Shown here: piece by piece, positions 15,925-25,435 of the stretch
Numbering within the stretch: position 1 is the stretch's first letter
Layout: the number at the start of each line of letters is the position of its first letter
DNA from: Arthrobacter sp. zg-Y238
GTDB lineage: Bacteria > Actinomycetota > Actinomycetes > Actinomycetales > Micrococcaceae
DNA length: 64,000 nt
Direction of reading: 5' to 3'
NCBI RefSeq assembly: GCF_024385525.1
Contig: NZ_JANFLU010000005.1
Coordinates: 124,001 to 188,000 of the forward strand
Notes under the pieces: generated by a model
The model's input: the letters and a program-made list of their open reading frames with translations, nothing else
Told to the model about the DNA's origin: nothing
Databases searched by the model: none
Program-made: the position numbers and the translations under genes

Positions 15925-17448
15925 ATGCCCCACCGTTTCCTCGCGAAGCCGGAGAAAGCCGCTAAAGCTGAAAACGCTGCTCAAAGCGCGGCTCACCAAG
16001 CCGGCGGCCAGACCCCGGGCGGTCCCACCGCAGTCGTTATAGGCGGCGGAATTTCCGGCCTCATCGCGGCCCGGGACCTGCAGCGGGCAGGTGTCCAGGT
16101 GACCGTGGTGGAGGCCTCGGACCGGTTCGGCGGCTGTGTCGGCCGGCATGAGGTTGCCGGCGTGCAGCTGGACAGCGGTGCGGAGTCCTTCGCCACGAGA
16201 TCACCGGCCGTTCCGGAGCTGATTGGGGAGCTTGGACTGGCGGACGCGGTGGTCCAGCCCAACCCTGCCGGGTCATGGCTGCAGCTGGCCGCCGAGGACC
16301 TGCCGTCGGGAGCGCAGCAGATGCCGAGCAGCGGCCTGCTCGGCATCCCCGCAGACCCCCGGCACCCGGACATTGTCCGTGCCTTGGGCCGCGCGGGAGC
16401 AGCCCGGGCAGCCATGGACAAGGTCCTGCCGGTGGGTAACCTGCCCCGGCGCCCGTCCATGAGCCTGGGCGACGTGGTGCGGGCCAGGATGGGTGAAGCG
16501 GTGCTTCGCCGGCTCGTCACTCCGGTGGTCGGCGGCGTCTATTCCGCCGACCCCGACGTGCTCGACGTCGACTCCGTGGCACCGGGCCTGCGCGCTGCAA
16601 TCTCCAGGCACGGTTCCCTGGGCGCCGCCGTCGGTGCCATGCGCGCAGCAGCACCTGCAGGTTCGGCAGTGGCCGGGCTCGACGGCGGAATGGGCCGGCT
16701 GACCGAGGCGCTGGTCTCCGATCTGGAGACCTCCGGTGCACGCCTGCGCTCCGGCATCCGTGCCGAATCCCTTACCCGCGGTGCCGAAGGGTGGCGGATC
16801 CGCTGCAGCGGCGGGCAGGAACTGGCAGCCGACGCCGTGGTGGTTGCCGCCGAAGGCCCCGCAGCTGTTGACCTCCTGGCTACCGCGCTCCCCGAGGTGG
16901 CGGACTACCGGCCGCAGCCGGGCCCCGGCGTCGCCCTGGCAACCCTGGTGGTGGACCTGCCGGAACTGGACGCCATGCCGCGCGGCACCGGCGTCCTGGT
17001 GTCGCGGGAGGTGGAAGGCATCGATGCGAAGGCCATGACGCACGCCACCGCCAAGTGGCAGTGGCTTGCCGATTCCACCGGCCCCGGAACCCATGTGCTG
17101 CGCCTTTCCTACGGGCGGGCACTGAATCCGAAGGACTCCGCCGCGGAACCGGTGCACGTGGACCGCGCCGACGATGACCTCTTCCGGCAGGCCGTGGCCG
17201 ACGCGTCCGGCCTGCTGCAGGTGGAAATCAAGGCCGACGACGTCGTCGGGTGGGATGTAGTCCGGTGGGTGGGCGCATTGCCCTCCGCCGCCGTCGGGCA
17301 TAAGGACCGGGTGGGCGCCGTCCGCGCGGCGGTGGCCGAATCGCCCGGACTGGAAGCGGTGGGAGCCTGGCTGGCCGGAACCGGTCTGGCCGCGGTCACC
17401 GCCGATACCCGCACCCGAATGGCAGCGCTGGCCAACGCACTGCTGTGA
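15925..17448 (+). CDS. cgoX: Coproporphyrinogen III oxidase (HemY/CgoX type, FAD)
   Basis: 507 residues. The N-terminal roughly 30 residues are a poorly conserved Ala-rich extension; the FAD Rossmann motif AVVIGGGISGLIAARDLQRAGVQVTVVEASDRFGGCVG follows (about 33-70), with GGMGRLTEAL and a C-terminal motif near MAALANALL. In actinobacteria with HemQ, HemY oxidises coproporphyrinogen III to coproporphyrin III with O2, making H2O2, rather than acting on protoporphyrinogen. It is positioned directly after hemE with a 2-base gap. Confidence 0.92.
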   Translation: MPHRFLAKPEKAAKAENAAQSAAHQAGGQTPGGPTAVVIGGGISGLIAARDLQRAGVQVTVVEASDRFGGCVGRHEVAGVQLDSGAESFATRSPAVPELIGELGLADAVVQPNPAGSWLQLAAEDLPSGAQQMPSSGLLGIPADPRHPDIVRALGRAGAARAAMDKVLPVGNLPRRPSMSLGDVVRARMGEAVLRRLVTPVVGGVYSADPDVLDVDSVAPGLRAAISRHGSLGAAVGAMRAAAPAGSAVAGLDGGMGRLTEALVSDLETSGARLRSGIRAESLTRGAEGWRIRCSGGQELAADAVVVAAEGPAAVDLLATALPEVADYRPQPGPGVALATLVVDLPELDAMPRGTGVLVSREVEGIDAKAMTHATAKWQWLADSTGPGTHVLRLSYGRALNPKDSAAEPVHVDRADDDLFRQAVADASGLLQVEIKADDVVGWDVVRWVGALPSAAVGHKDRVGAVRAAVAESPGLEAVGAWLAGTGLAAVTADTRTRMAALANALL

Positions 17449-17452
17449 TGTT

Positions 17453-17482
17453 CCGCACTTTCTACACTTTGTAGAAGTGCGG
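17453..17482 (+). promoter_or_regulatory. Inverted repeat upstream of chdC
   Basis: Hairpin-forming CCGCACT-T-TCTACA / TGTAGA-AGTGCGG with CTT between the arms. At its centre is a perfect 7-3-7 palindrome TTCTACA-CTT-TGTAGAA. It lies in the only sizeable gap (74 bases) early in the heme operon. It could be an operator, a processing site or a weak terminator; no T run follows. Confidence 0.6.
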
Positions 17483-17522
17483 TGTTTCGACTTACCTATA
17501 TGCAAAGGGCAGACTGTTAAAC

Positions 17523-18230
17523 ATGAGTGAGACGATGGACCGCAGCGCCGCCGGAACGGCCGGCAACGACGAACAGTTCTTTACCCTTTGGACCGTTTTC
17601 AAGCGGTCCTCCATGCCGAAAGCGCCCGTCTCGAACGGTGCCGTTGATGCCTTCGAGGCCCTCACCAAGGACCTGGCTGCCAGCAATGTCACGCTCCGCG
17701 GCCTCTACGACGTGTCCGCCATGCGCGTGGACGCCGACGTGATGGTGTGGCTGCACGGCAGCGCGCCGGAAGCGCTGCAGGCGGCCCTGCGGCAGATCCG
17801 CCGGACGGAACTGTTCGCCGGCACCGAGATCGCCTGGTCCGCCATGGGCGTGCACCGCGACGCCGAGTTCTCCAAGAACCACTGGCCGTCCTTCGCCCGG
17901 GGCATCGATCCTGAGACCTGGATCTGCGTTTACCCGTTTGTCCGCTCCTACGAGTGGTACCAGCTGCCCGCCGAGGAACGCGGCAAGATGCTGCGCGACC
18001 ACGGCATGCTCGGCCGCGAATTCCCCCAGGTCCTTGCCAACACCGTGGCCTCCTTCGCCCTGGGTGACTGGGAATGGATCCTGGGCCTGGAAGCTCCCAA
18101 CCTGGTTGACCTTGTCGACATGATGCGCCACCTGCGCGCCACCGAGGCACGCAACCACGTCCGTGAAGAAGTCCCGTTCTATACCGGCCGGCGTATCCCG
18201 GCCGCAGAAGTTGCCGAGGTACTCAAATGA
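17523..18230 (+). CDS. chdC: Coproheme decarboxylase (HemQ, chlorite-dismutase fold)
   Basis: 235 residues. Last enzyme of the coproporphyrin-dependent pathway: converts iron-coproporphyrin III to heme b using H2O2. The conserved YPF motif in WICVYPFVRSYEWYQL includes Y137, the expected catalytic tyrosine, and a His/Arg-rich segment MMRHLRATEARNHVREEVPFYTGR provides the heme-binding region. Length and motifs fit the actinobacterial clade rather than true chlorite dismutase. Its stop overlaps the cpfC start (ATGA, 4 bases), so the two are translationally coupled. Confidence 0.95.
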   Translation: MSETMDRSAAGTAGNDEQFFTLWTVFKRSSMPKAPVSNGAVDAFEALTKDLAASNVTLRGLYDVSAMRVDADVMVWLHGSAPEALQAALRQIRRTELFAGTEIAWSAMGVHRDAEFSKNHWPSFARGIDPETWICVYPFVRSYEWYQLPAEERGKMLRDHGMLGREFPQVLANTVASFALGDWEWILGLEAPNLVDLVDMMRHLRATEARNHVREEVPFYTGRRIPAAEVAEVLK

Positions 18231-19420
18231 CATCCGCTGTTTCCCACGAGCCTGCCTTCGACCCCTTTGAGGGCGTCGATGAAAACGGCCGCATGGCCCC
18301 GAAGCACTACGACGCCATCCTGCTGGCCTCCTTCGGCGGCCCGGAAGGCCAGGAAGACGTCATTCCCTTCCTGCGCAACGTCACCGCCGGCCGCGGCATC
18401 CCCGATGAGCGGCTGGAGGAAGTGGCGACCCACTACCGCGCCAACGGCGGCATCAGCCCCATCAACGAGCAGAACCGCGCGCTGAAGGCCGCACTGGAAG
18501 CAGAGCTGGCACGCCGCGGCGTCGAACTGCCCGTCCTCTGGGGCAACCGCAACTGGGCGCCCTACATCAAGGACGTCCTCCAGGAGGCGTACGACACCGG
18601 CTACCGCCGCATCCTGATGGTCACCACCAGCGTCTACTCCTCGTACTCGAGCTGCCGCCAGTACCGCGAAGACCTGGGCATGAACCTCCTGAAGACCGGG
18701 CTGGACAAGAAGCTGCACGTGGACAAGGTCCGCCAGTACTTCGACCACCCCGGCTTCGTGGAGCCCTTCGTCGAAGGCGTCCGCGAGTCCGTGGCCAAGG
18801 TCCGCGCGCAGCTGGCCGCCAAGGGCGTGGACAACGAGAAGATCGAGATCCTCTTCTCCACCCACTCCATTCCCACCGCCGACGCCGAAGCCTCCGGCCC
18901 GCGTGACCGCGAGTTCGAAGAAGGCAGCGCCTACGTCGCCCAGCACCTGGCCAACGCCCGCGCCATCATGGAGCGCGTCCCAGAAGCCGCAGGCATGGAC
19001 TGGCAGCTGGTCTACCAGTCCCGCTCCGGTGCACCGCACATCCCCTGGCTGGAACCGGACATCAACGACGCGATCGCCGAACTGCCCGCCAAGGGCGTCA
19101 ACGGCGTGGTCATTGTTCCGCTGGGCTTCGTCAGCGACCACATGGAAGTGATCTGGGACCTCGACACCGAGGCCATGGACACCTGCACGGAACTGGGCCT
19201 GGCGGCGGACCGCACGCCGACCCCCGGCATCCACGAGACCTTCGTGTCCGGCCTGGTGGACCTGCTGCAGGAACGCACCCTGGAAAACAACATTGCCATC
19301 CGCCCCGCCATGACGGACCTCGGTCCGTGGTACGACGTCTGCCGCCCCGGCTGCTGCGCGAACCTGCGCGGCGAAAAGCCGACCATCGCGGGCGCCGACT
19401 CCACCGTGGGCGTCGAGTAG
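18227..19420 (+). CDS. cpfC: Coproporphyrin ferrochelatase
   Basis: 397 residues. Inserts Fe2+ into coproporphyrin III, the substrate for ChdC encoded just upstream. FGGPEGQEDVIPFLRN near the N-terminus, SVYSSYSSCRQY in the porphyrin pocket, LFSTHSIP (metal-binding His) and YQSRSGAPHIPWLEPD are intact. A C-terminal cysteine cluster DVCRPGCCANLRG (about 370-382) resembles the [2Fe-2S] site of actinobacterial ferrochelatases. The stop shares one base with the hemC start. Confidence 0.95.
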   Translation: MTSAVSHEPAFDPFEGVDENGRMAPKHYDAILLASFGGPEGQEDVIPFLRNVTAGRGIPDERLEEVATHYRANGGISPINEQNRALKAALEAELARRGVELPVLWGNRNWAPYIKDVLQEAYDTGYRRILMVTTSVYSSYSSCRQYREDLGMNLLKTGLDKKLHVDKVRQYFDHPGFVEPFVEGVRESVAKVRAQLAAKGVDNEKIEILFSTHSIPTADAEASGPRDREFEEGSAYVAQHLANARAIMERVPEAAGMDWQLVYQSRSGAPHIPWLEPDINDAIAELPAKGVNGVVIVPLGFVSDHMEVIWDLDTEAMDTCTELGLAADRTPTPGIHETFVSGLVDLLQERTLENNIAIRPAMTDLGPWYDVCRPGCCANLRGEKPTIAGADSTVGVE

Positions 19421-20376
19421 TGGCGCAGTCGCCCGTCCTCATCGGCACCCGCGGCAGCGCCCTGGCCGTTACCCAAACCACCACCGTCGCCGAGGCGCTG
19501 TCCGGGCTCGGCGGTTTCGACGTCGAACTGGTCCGCGTGCGGACCGAGGGTGACATCAACCGTGCCGCCCTGTCGCAGATCGGCGGAACCGGCGTGTTCG
19601 TTGCCGCGCTGCGCGACTCGCTGCTGCGCGGAGACTGCGACGTCGCCGTGCACTCACTCAAGGACCTGCCCACCTCCCCGGCGGACGGCCTTGTCCTGGG
19701 CGCCATTCCGGAACGGGTGGATGTGCGCGACGTGCTGTGTGCCCGTGACGGGCTGACCTTGGCACAGCTTCCCGCCGGTGCGAAGATCGGCACCGGCTCC
19801 CCGCGCCGGGCAGCCCAGCTGCGGGCCGCCCGCCCGGATCTGGAGATCGTGGACATCCGCGGCAACGTGGATACCCGCCTCGGCCGGGTTGCCGGCCTGG
19901 TGGAAGGCGCGCCCGGTGACCTCGACGCCGTGGTGCTGGCGGCCGCCGGCCTGGCCCGGCTGGGCCGGCTGAACATGGTCACCGAATTCATTGATCCCGC
20001 CGTGATGCTTCCCGCCCCCGGGCAGGGAGCGCTGGCAGTGGAATGCCGCACGGCCGACGCCGCCGAAGGGCAGCTCGCGGCCGCACTTGCCGCGTATGAC
20101 CACCTCGACAGCCGCCTCACGGTGGCAGCCGAACGGGCCATGCTCGGCAGGCTTGAGGCCGGGTGCACGGCTCCGGTCGGTGCGCTGGCCAGCGTCGGAG
20201 CCGACGGCATCACGCTCGAAGCCGTGGTCTGCAGCGACGACGGCACCCGGCTGATGCGCCGCACCGGCGTCGTCAGCGAACGCAACGAAGATGCCGCCCG
20301 CGCCTTGGGCGTGCAGGTTGCCGAGGAGCTGCTGGCGGCCGGCGCCGCGCAGCTCACGGATCTTCCTGCCAGCTGA
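19420..20376 (+). CDS. hemC: Hydroxymethylbilane synthase (porphobilinogen deaminase)
   Basis: 318 residues from GTG 19420, which overlaps the cpfC stop as TAGTG; longer upstream frames would run inside cpfC. Polymerises four porphobilinogens into hydroxymethylbilane. GTRGSALAVTQ at the N-terminus, VHSLKDLPT, GTGSPRRAAQLRAARPDL, and the dipyrromethane-cofactor cysteine in LEAGCTAPVGA are intact. hemD follows after 24 bases. Confidence 0.96.
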   Translation: MAQSPVLIGTRGSALAVTQTTTVAEALSGLGGFDVELVRVRTEGDINRAALSQIGGTGVFVAALRDSLLRGDCDVAVHSLKDLPTSPADGLVLGAIPERVDVRDVLCARDGLTLAQLPAGAKIGTGSPRRAAQLRAARPDLEIVDIRGNVDTRLGRVAGLVEGAPGDLDAVVLAAAGLARLGRLNMVTEFIDPAVMLPAPGQGALAVECRTADAAEGQLAAALAAYDHLDSRLTVAAERAMLGRLEAGCTAPVGALASVGADGITLEAVVCSDDGTRLMRRTGVVSERNEDAARALGVQVAEELLAAGAAQLTDLPAS

Positions 20377-20400
20377 TGCCCGGCTTCCGGAGCTGCTGAA

Positions 20401-21264
20401 ATGGCAGCCAGACACCAGGGTCCGGACCTCGCCGGACTGAACGTTGTCCTTCCACGCACCCCGGACCGGGCTTCGGCCATGGTCCGGGAGCTGCAGGACT
20501 GCGGGGCATCGGTGACGCTGATGCCCCTGATCGATTTCCAGTTCCCGGCGGACACCGCCCTGCTGGACCGCGCACTCAATTCGCTGAAGGCCGGCCGGTT
20601 CGCCTGGGTGGTCTTCACCAGTGTCACCACCGTGCGGGCCGTGACCCGCCGGTGTGCAGCCCTGGGCATCTGCCCCGTGGCCCTGGTGCCCGCCGATACC
20701 CGGATCGCGGCCGTCGGCGCCGGAACGCGGCAGGCCTTGGAGGAAGTCGGCTTCGATATCGATTTCCTGCCGGACACCGACCAGTCGGCCCGCGGCCTGG
20801 CCGCCTCCTGGCCGGATCCTTCCGGATCGGATCCCGAGGGCGGCGATCTGCGGGTGCTGCTGCCGCAGGCCGATATCGCCGACCCGTCCCTGCACGAGGC
20901 GCTGACCGCCCTGGGCTGGGAGGTCCGCGCCGTGACCGCGTACTGCACCGTTGACTACCCGGCCACCGGCGTGCGCTTCACCCCGGCGGTTACCGGGGGA
21001 GGACTCCTGGACCCCGAAGCCTTCGCCGCGTCGGCACCGGCCGGACGCCGCGCCGTCGTCCTCACCTCCCCGAGCATCGCCCGCCGGTTCGTCCGGCGCT
21101 GTGTGCCGGTCCCGGCCGGAACACTGCTGGTGGCCATCGGCGACAGCACAGCTGCGCGGATGCGCGAACTGGGCGCGGGACCGGATGCCGTGGCGAAGCA
21201 GCCAACCCCGGCGGGAATAGCCCACGCACTCTCCGTTGCTATGTCTACGGGTCCTACTCCCTAG
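20401..21264 (+). CDS. hemD: Uroporphyrinogen-III synthase
   Basis: 287 residues, ATG with GGAG eight bases upstream. Cyclises hydroxymethylbilane to uroporphyrinogen III. It has the two-lobed HemD pattern with [19 protein letters not shown] and [15 protein letters not shown] in lobe 1 and [15 protein letters not shown] and [16 protein letters not shown] in lobe 2. HemD proteins diverge strongly, so the call also rests on its place between hemC and hemB. It is a single-domain enzyme with no fused methyltransferase or regulator. Confidence 0.9.
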   Translation: MAARHQGPDLAGLNVVLPRTPDRASAMVRELQDCGASVTLMPLIDFQFPADTALLDRALNSLKAGRFAWVVFTSVTTVRAVTRRCAALGICPVALVPADTRIAAVGAGTRQALEEVGFDIDFLPDTDQSARGLAASWPDPSGSDPEGGDLRVLLPQADIADPSLHEALTALGWEVRAVTAYCTVDYPATGVRFTPAVTGGGLLDPEAFAASAPAGRRAVVLTSPSIARRFVRRCVPVPAGTLLVAIGDSTAARMRELGAGPDAVAKQPTPAGIAHALSVAMSTGPTP

Positions 21265-21298
21265 TTCCCCATCATTACCGGAAGGCAGAACCATCCCC

Positions 21299-22282
21299 AT
21301 GAGCTTCCCCCAGCACCGTCCCCGCCGCCTCCGCACCACCCCCGCCATGCGGCGGCTGACCGCAGAATTCCGGCTGGATCCGGCCGAGCTGATCCTTCCG
21401 GCCTTCGTCCGTGAGGGCATCACTGAGCCGAACCCGCTCACGTCCATGCCCGGCGTCGTCCAGCACACCCTGGACAGCCTGAAGAAGGCCGCTTCCGAAG
21501 CGGCAGAGCTGGGCATCGGCGGCATCATGCTCTTCGGCATCCCCGCCGAGCGCGACGCCGTCGGCAGCGCAGGCACCGATCCCAACGGCATCCTCAACCG
21601 CGGCATCGCCGCCGTCCGCGAGGAAGTCGGCGACGAGCTGGTCATCATGAGCGACGTCTGCCTGGACGAATTCACCGACCACGGACACTGCGGCGTGCTG
21701 GATGAAAACGGCGTGGTGGACAATGACACCACCCTGGAGATCTACGGCCGGATGGCCGTGGAGCAGGCCCGCGCCGGCGCGCATGTGCTGGGCCCGTCGG
21801 GCATGATGGACGGGCAGATCGCCGTGATCCGCCACGCCTTGGATACCGCCGGTTTCACCGACGTTTCCCTGTTCGCCTACGCCGCCAAGTACGCCTCCGC
21901 GTTCTACGGCCCCTTCCGCGAAGCCGTGGACTCCCAGCTGCAGGGCGACCGCCGGACCTACCAGATGGATGCCTCGAACCGCCGCGAGGCACTCCTCGAA
22001 GTGGAGCTGGACCTCGAAGAAGGCGCCGACATGGTGATGGTCAAGCCGGCCATGAGCTACCTCGACGTGCTGGCCGATGTGGCCGCCATGTCCCCGGTCC
22101 CGGTGGGCGCTTACCAGATCTCCGGCGAGTACGCGATGATTGAAGCTGCCGCCGCCAACGGCTGGATTGACCGCCGCCGGGCCATCGAAGAGTCCGTGCT
22201 GGGCATCAAGCGGGCCGGCGCCAACATGATTCTCACCTACTGGGCCACCGAACTGGCGGCCTGGCTGAAGGAAAGCAAGTAA
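21299..22282 (+). CDS. hemB: Porphobilinogen synthase (delta-aminolevulinate dehydratase)
   Basis: 327 residues from ATG 21299, preceded by GGAAGG; the open frame continues upstream into hemD but without conservation. Condenses two aminolevulinates. Schiff-base lysines lie in [15 protein letters not shown] and [11 protein letters not shown]. The active-site loop reads [14 protein letters not shown]: of the three zinc cysteines in human-type enzymes, the middle one is Asp here, as in Mg2+-type bacterial enzymes. The stop shares one base with the hemL start (TAATG). Confidence 0.96.
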   Translation: MSFPQHRPRRLRTTPAMRRLTAEFRLDPAELILPAFVREGITEPNPLTSMPGVVQHTLDSLKKAASEAAELGIGGIMLFGIPAERDAVGSAGTDPNGILNRGIAAVREEVGDELVIMSDVCLDEFTDHGHCGVLDENGVVDNDTTLEIYGRMAVEQARAGAHVLGPSGMMDGQIAVIRHALDTAGFTDVSLFAYAAKYASAFYGPFREAVDSQLQGDRRTYQMDASNRREALLEVELDLEEGADMVMVKPAMSYLDVLADVAAMSPVPVGAYQISGEYAMIEAAAANGWIDRRRAIEESVLGIKRAGANMILTYWATELAAWLKESK

Positions 22283-23607
22283 TGTCCTCACCTGTCTCAC
22301 CGTCTTCCTCCGAAGAACTCTTTGACCGCGCCCGGGCCCTGATGCCGGGCGGCGTGAACTCCCCGGTCCGGGCCTTCGGCTCCGTGGGCGGCACCCCCCG
22401 TTTCATGGTTTCCGCCAGGGGCCCGTACATCACCGACTCCGAGGGCCGCGAATACGTGGACCTCGTCTGCTCCTGGGGCCCGGCACTGGTGGGCCACTCC
22501 CATCCGGACGTCCTGGCCGCCGTACACGCAGCCGTGGACAACGGACTGTCCTTCGGCGCGTCCACCCCGGCCGAAGCCGAACTGGCGCAGCTGGTGATGG
22601 ACCGCGTGCCGGGCGTGAAGCGCCTGCGCATGGTCTCCACCGGCACGGAGGCCACCATGACCGCGATCCGGCTGGCCCGCGGCTACACCGGCCGGAACCT
22701 GGTCATCAAGTTCGCCGGCTGCTACCACGGCCACCTCGACGGACTGCTGGCCTCCGCCGGTTCCGGCCTGGCCACCCTGGCACTGCCCGGCTCGGCCGGC
22801 GTCACCGAAGCCACTGCCGCCGAGACGCTGGTGCTGCCGTACAACGACGTTTCCGCCGTCGAAAAGGCGTTCGCCGAGCACGGCGCCAACATTGCCGCCG
22901 TCATCACCGAGGCCGCTCCGGCGAACATGGGCGTGGTCACTCCGGATGAGGGCTTCAATGCCGCCCTGTCCCGGATCACCGCCTCGCACGGCGCGCTGCT
23001 GATCCTCGACGAGGTACTCACCGGCTTCCGCACCGGCCCGGCCGGTTACTGGGGCCTGACCGGCGCGAAGGAAGGCTGGACGCCGGACCTGTTCACCTTC
23101 GGCAAGGTGATCGGCGGCGGCATGCCCGTCGCAGCGCTCGGCGGCCGCGCCGACGTGATGGACTACCTCGCCCCGCTGGGCCCGGTCTACCAGGCCGGCA
23201 CCCTCTCGGGTAACCCGATTGCGATGGCGGCCGGCGTCGCCACGCTCAAGGCCGCCACCGCCGAGGTTTATGCCAACGTCGACGCCCGTTCCGCGGAGCT
23301 CTCCGCCGCCGTGTCCGCCGAACTGGACAAAGCCGGCGTGGACCACAGCATCCAGCGCGCGGGCAGCCTCTTCAGCGTCGCCTTCGGCACCTCCGCCACC
23401 GGCGTGCACAACTACGAGCAGGCCCAGGCGCAGGAAGCCTTCCGGTATCGGCCGTTCTTCCACTCGATGCTCGACGCCGGGGTGTACCTGCCGCCGTCGG
23501 TGTTCGAGGCCTGGTTCCTGTCCGGCGCCCACGACGACGCCGCTATGGACCGGATCTACGCCGCGCTGCCGGCCGCCGCGAAGGCCGCTGCTGCGGCCCA
23601 GCCGTAA
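22282..23607 (+). CDS. hemL: Glutamate-1-semialdehyde 2,1-aminomutase
   Basis: 441 residues. PLP enzyme converting glutamate-1-semialdehyde to 5-aminolevulinate, the step after Hem[60 protein letters not shown] and the PLP lysine in [16 protein letters not shown] are intact. It is the last gene of the plus-strand heme run, closed by a strong bidirectional terminator. Confidence 0.97.
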   Translation: MSSPVSPSSSEELFDRARALMPGGVNSPVRAFGSVGGTPRFMVSARGPYITDSEGREYVDLVCSWGPALVGHSHPDVLAAVHAAVDNGLSFGASTPAEAELAQLVMDRVPGVKRLRMVSTGTEATMTAIRLARGYTGRNLVIKFAGCYHGHLDGLLASAGSGLATLALPGSAGVTEATAAETLVLPYNDVSAVEKAFAEHGANIAAVITEAAPANMGVVTPDEGFNAALSRITASHGALLILDEVLTGFRTGPAGYWGLTGAKEGWTPDLFTFGKVIGGGMPVAALGGRADVMDYLAPLGPVYQAGTLSGNPIAMAAGVATLKAATAEVYANVDARSAELSAAVSAELDKAGVDHSIQRAGSLFSVAFGTSATGVHNYEQAQAQEAFRYRPFFHSMLDAGVYLPPSVFEAWFLSGAHDDAAMDRIYAALPAAAKAAAAAQP

Positions 23608-23623
23608 GGCCGGGTTCAGGCAG

Positions 23624-23672
23624 TAAAAAAACCCCGCACCTCCCGTTGAAACGGGAAGTGCGGGGTTTTTCG
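23624..23672. terminator. Bidirectional terminator between hemL and metQ
   Basis: Near-perfect stem ACCCCGCAC.TCCCGTT / AACGGGA.GTGCGGGGT, A run on the left and TTTTT on the right. It serves both convergent operons. Confidence 0.92.
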
Positions 23673-23682
23673 TTGTCCCGCT

Positions 23683-24522
23683 CTAGAAAGCAGCAGTCAC
23701 GTCGCCGTTCGGCCAGGTCTCTTCGATGAAGGCCTTGGTTTCGGGGGAGTGGAGCAGTTCCTCGAGCTTGTCGATCCGTGCGTCCTTGTTGCCGGTCTTC
23801 CAGACCAGGAAGTTGGCGTACGGGTTGTCCTCGGCGGATTCCACCAGCAGGGCGTCGTCGGTGTTCAGCCCGGCTTCGAGGATGTAGTTGCCGTTGATGA
23901 TGGCCAGGTCCACGGTGGGATCACTGAGGTCGTTGACCAGCAGTTCCGGCTGGTTTTCCTGGAAGTCCAGGTCCTTGGGATTCTGTTCCTCGGTCAGGGT
24001 CAGCACGGAGGAATCGTCCGCGATGTCCTTCACAAGTCCGGCTTCCTCAAGCATCTTCAGGGCGCGGGCCTGGTTCGAGGGGTCGTTGGTGACCATCACC
24101 CGGGCGCCCTCCTTGATGGTGGAGACGTCCTCATGCTTCTCCGAGAACGCGGCGTAGGGCTCTACATGGATTCCGGCGCCGTGCTCGAACTCGTAGCCCT
24201 GGCTCTCCATCTGGGATTCCAGGTAGGGCAGGTGCTGGTAGAAGTTGACGTCGCTGTCGCCGTCGTTCAGGGAGATGTTCGGCGTGACGTAGTCGTCAAA
24301 CTCCTGGATCTCGAGTTCCAGGCCGGTGTCCTCGGCGAGGTTGTCCCGGACAAATTCGAGGATCCGGGCGTGCGGCGTGGGGCTGGCGCCCACGGTCAGG
24401 GTGACCGGGTTTGCGGGATCAAGGCTGTCCACGGAGCTGGAGGCGGAATCGGATCCGCCGCAAGCCGTCAGCGCCAGGGCAGTGGCCACACCGGTGGCAA
24501 CGAGGGTAAGTGCTTTACGCAT
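23683..24522 (-). CDS. metQ: Methionine ABC transporter substrate-binding lipoprotein (NlpA family)
   Basis: 279 residues. Signal peptide with lipobox LTAC (C21), then the NlpA/MetQ domain: VTLTVGASPTPHARILEFVRDNL, YVTPNISLNDGDSDVNFYQHLPYLESQ, NDPSNQARALKMLEEAGLV and INGNYILEAGL. It should be anchored outside the membrane and deliver methionine, or a related ligand, to MetI. It is the third gene of metN-metI-metQ, separated from metI by 124 bases containing a stable hairpin. Confidence 0.93.
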   Translation of the reverse strand: MRKALTLVATGVATALALTACGGSDSASSSVDSLDPANPVTLTVGASPTPHARILEFVRDNLAEDTGLELEIQEFDDYVTPNISLNDGDSDVNFYQHLPYLESQMESQGYEFEHGAGIHVEPYAAFSEKHEDVSTIKEGARVMVTNDPSNQARALKMLEEAGLVKDIADDSSVLTLTEEQNPKDLDFQENQPELLVNDLSDPTVDLAIINGNYILEAGLNTDDALLVESAEDNPYANFLVWKTGNKDARIDKLEELLHSPETKAFIEETWPNGDVTAAF

Positions 24523-24606
24523 CTAGTGCGTTCCTTTCACGTGACCCGGGAAGCGGTGCTTCGCCGTCCGGGGAAGGTGCAGCTAGCGGCTACTGGCTGC
24601 AGATCC

Positions 24607-24635
24607 GGCTGGTCCGGGCAGAGCCCGGACCAGCC
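24607..24635 (-). promoter_or_regulatory. Intercistronic 12-bp hairpin between metI and metQ
   Basis: Perfect stem GGCTGGTCCGGG / CCCGGACCAGCC with a 5-base loop and no T run. It is placed just after the metI stop. A stem in this position commonly protects the upstream message or allows different levels of MetI and MetQ; that role is inferred. Confidence 0.55.
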
Positions 24636-24646
24636 GAAGACTGAAA

Positions 24647-25435
24647 CTAGACAGTGGTCCTGTCGGGTTCCCGGGCGGAGCCGGCGGGTGCGGCGGCGGG
24701 GCTGATGCCTTCTGCCGCGGCAGCCGGGCGGCTGCGCCGTCCGGTACCTGACGCGGACCGGTGGTCGACCCGGCGCGAGGCGAAGTCGCCGGCCAGCTGG
24801 ATGATCTGTACGAGGGCCACGATGATGATGATCGTGACCACCATGACCTGGGTGTCGAAGCGCTGGACGCCGTAGTTGTAGGCCAGCCGGCCGAGGCCGC
24901 CGCCGCCGACGATGCCGGCCATGGCGGAGTAGCCCACGAGGGTCACCAGCGTGGTGGTCAGGGCGGCGACGAGTCCCGGCAGGGCTTCGCGCAGCAGCAC
25001 CTTGGTGACCACCTGCATCTTGGTTGAGCCCATCACCAGGGCTGCATCGATCTTGCCGCCGGAGACGTCGCGGAGCGCGTTTTCCACCAGCCGTGCAAAG
25101 AACGGGATGGTGGCGATGCTCAGCGATACGGAGGCGGCCACCGGCCCGATCGAGGTCCCGGTGATGAGGCGTGCCAGCGGAATCAGGGTGACCATGAGGA
25201 TGGCGAACGGTACCGACCGGGTGATGTTGACGATGATGTCGCTGACAATCCGGTTGACGATCTTCATCGGGAGCAGGCCCCCGGGCGCGCTGACGTGCAG
25301 GAATACGCCCAGCGGCAGGCCGATCAGTAGGGTGAAGAACCCGGCGATGCCGACCATCTGGAGGGTCTCCACCACGGCTTCGGGCAGTGCCTTGGTAATC
25401 CCGGGGTTGTCGAAGAGTCCGGTCAGGAAGTTCAT
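24647..25435 (-). CDS. metI: Methionine ABC transporter permease
   Basis: 262 residues. Five hydrophobic segments and the permease coupling motif GSTKMQVVTKVLLREALPGLVAAL (the EAA loop) fit MetI. FLTGLFDNPGITKALPEAVVETLQMVGIAGFFTLLIGLPLG opens the protein. The C-terminal 40-odd residues are a hydrophilic Arg/Ala-rich extension with no known role. Its ATG overlaps the metN stop by 4 bases. Confidence 0.93.
   Translation of the reverse strand: MNFLTGLFDNPGITKALPEAVVETLQMVGIAGFFTLLIGLPLGVFLHVSAPGGLLPMKIVNRIVSDIIVNITRSVPFAILMVTLIPLARLITGTSIGPVAASVSLSIATIPFFARLVENALRDVSGGKIDAALVMGSTKMQVVTKVLLREALPGLVAALTTTLVTLVGYSAMAGIVGGGGLGRLAYNYGVQRFDTQVMVVTIIIIVALVQIIQLAGDFASRRVDHRSASGTGRRSRPAAAAEGISPAAAPAGSAREPDRTTV

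Noticed and set aside
19131-21732. Two long minus-strand frames (605 and 692 codons) antisense to hemC-hemD-hemB
   Set aside because: Both are shadows of the heme genes: no conserved motif, Ser/Arg- or Gly-rich composition, no ribosome site or promoter, and they overlap each other.
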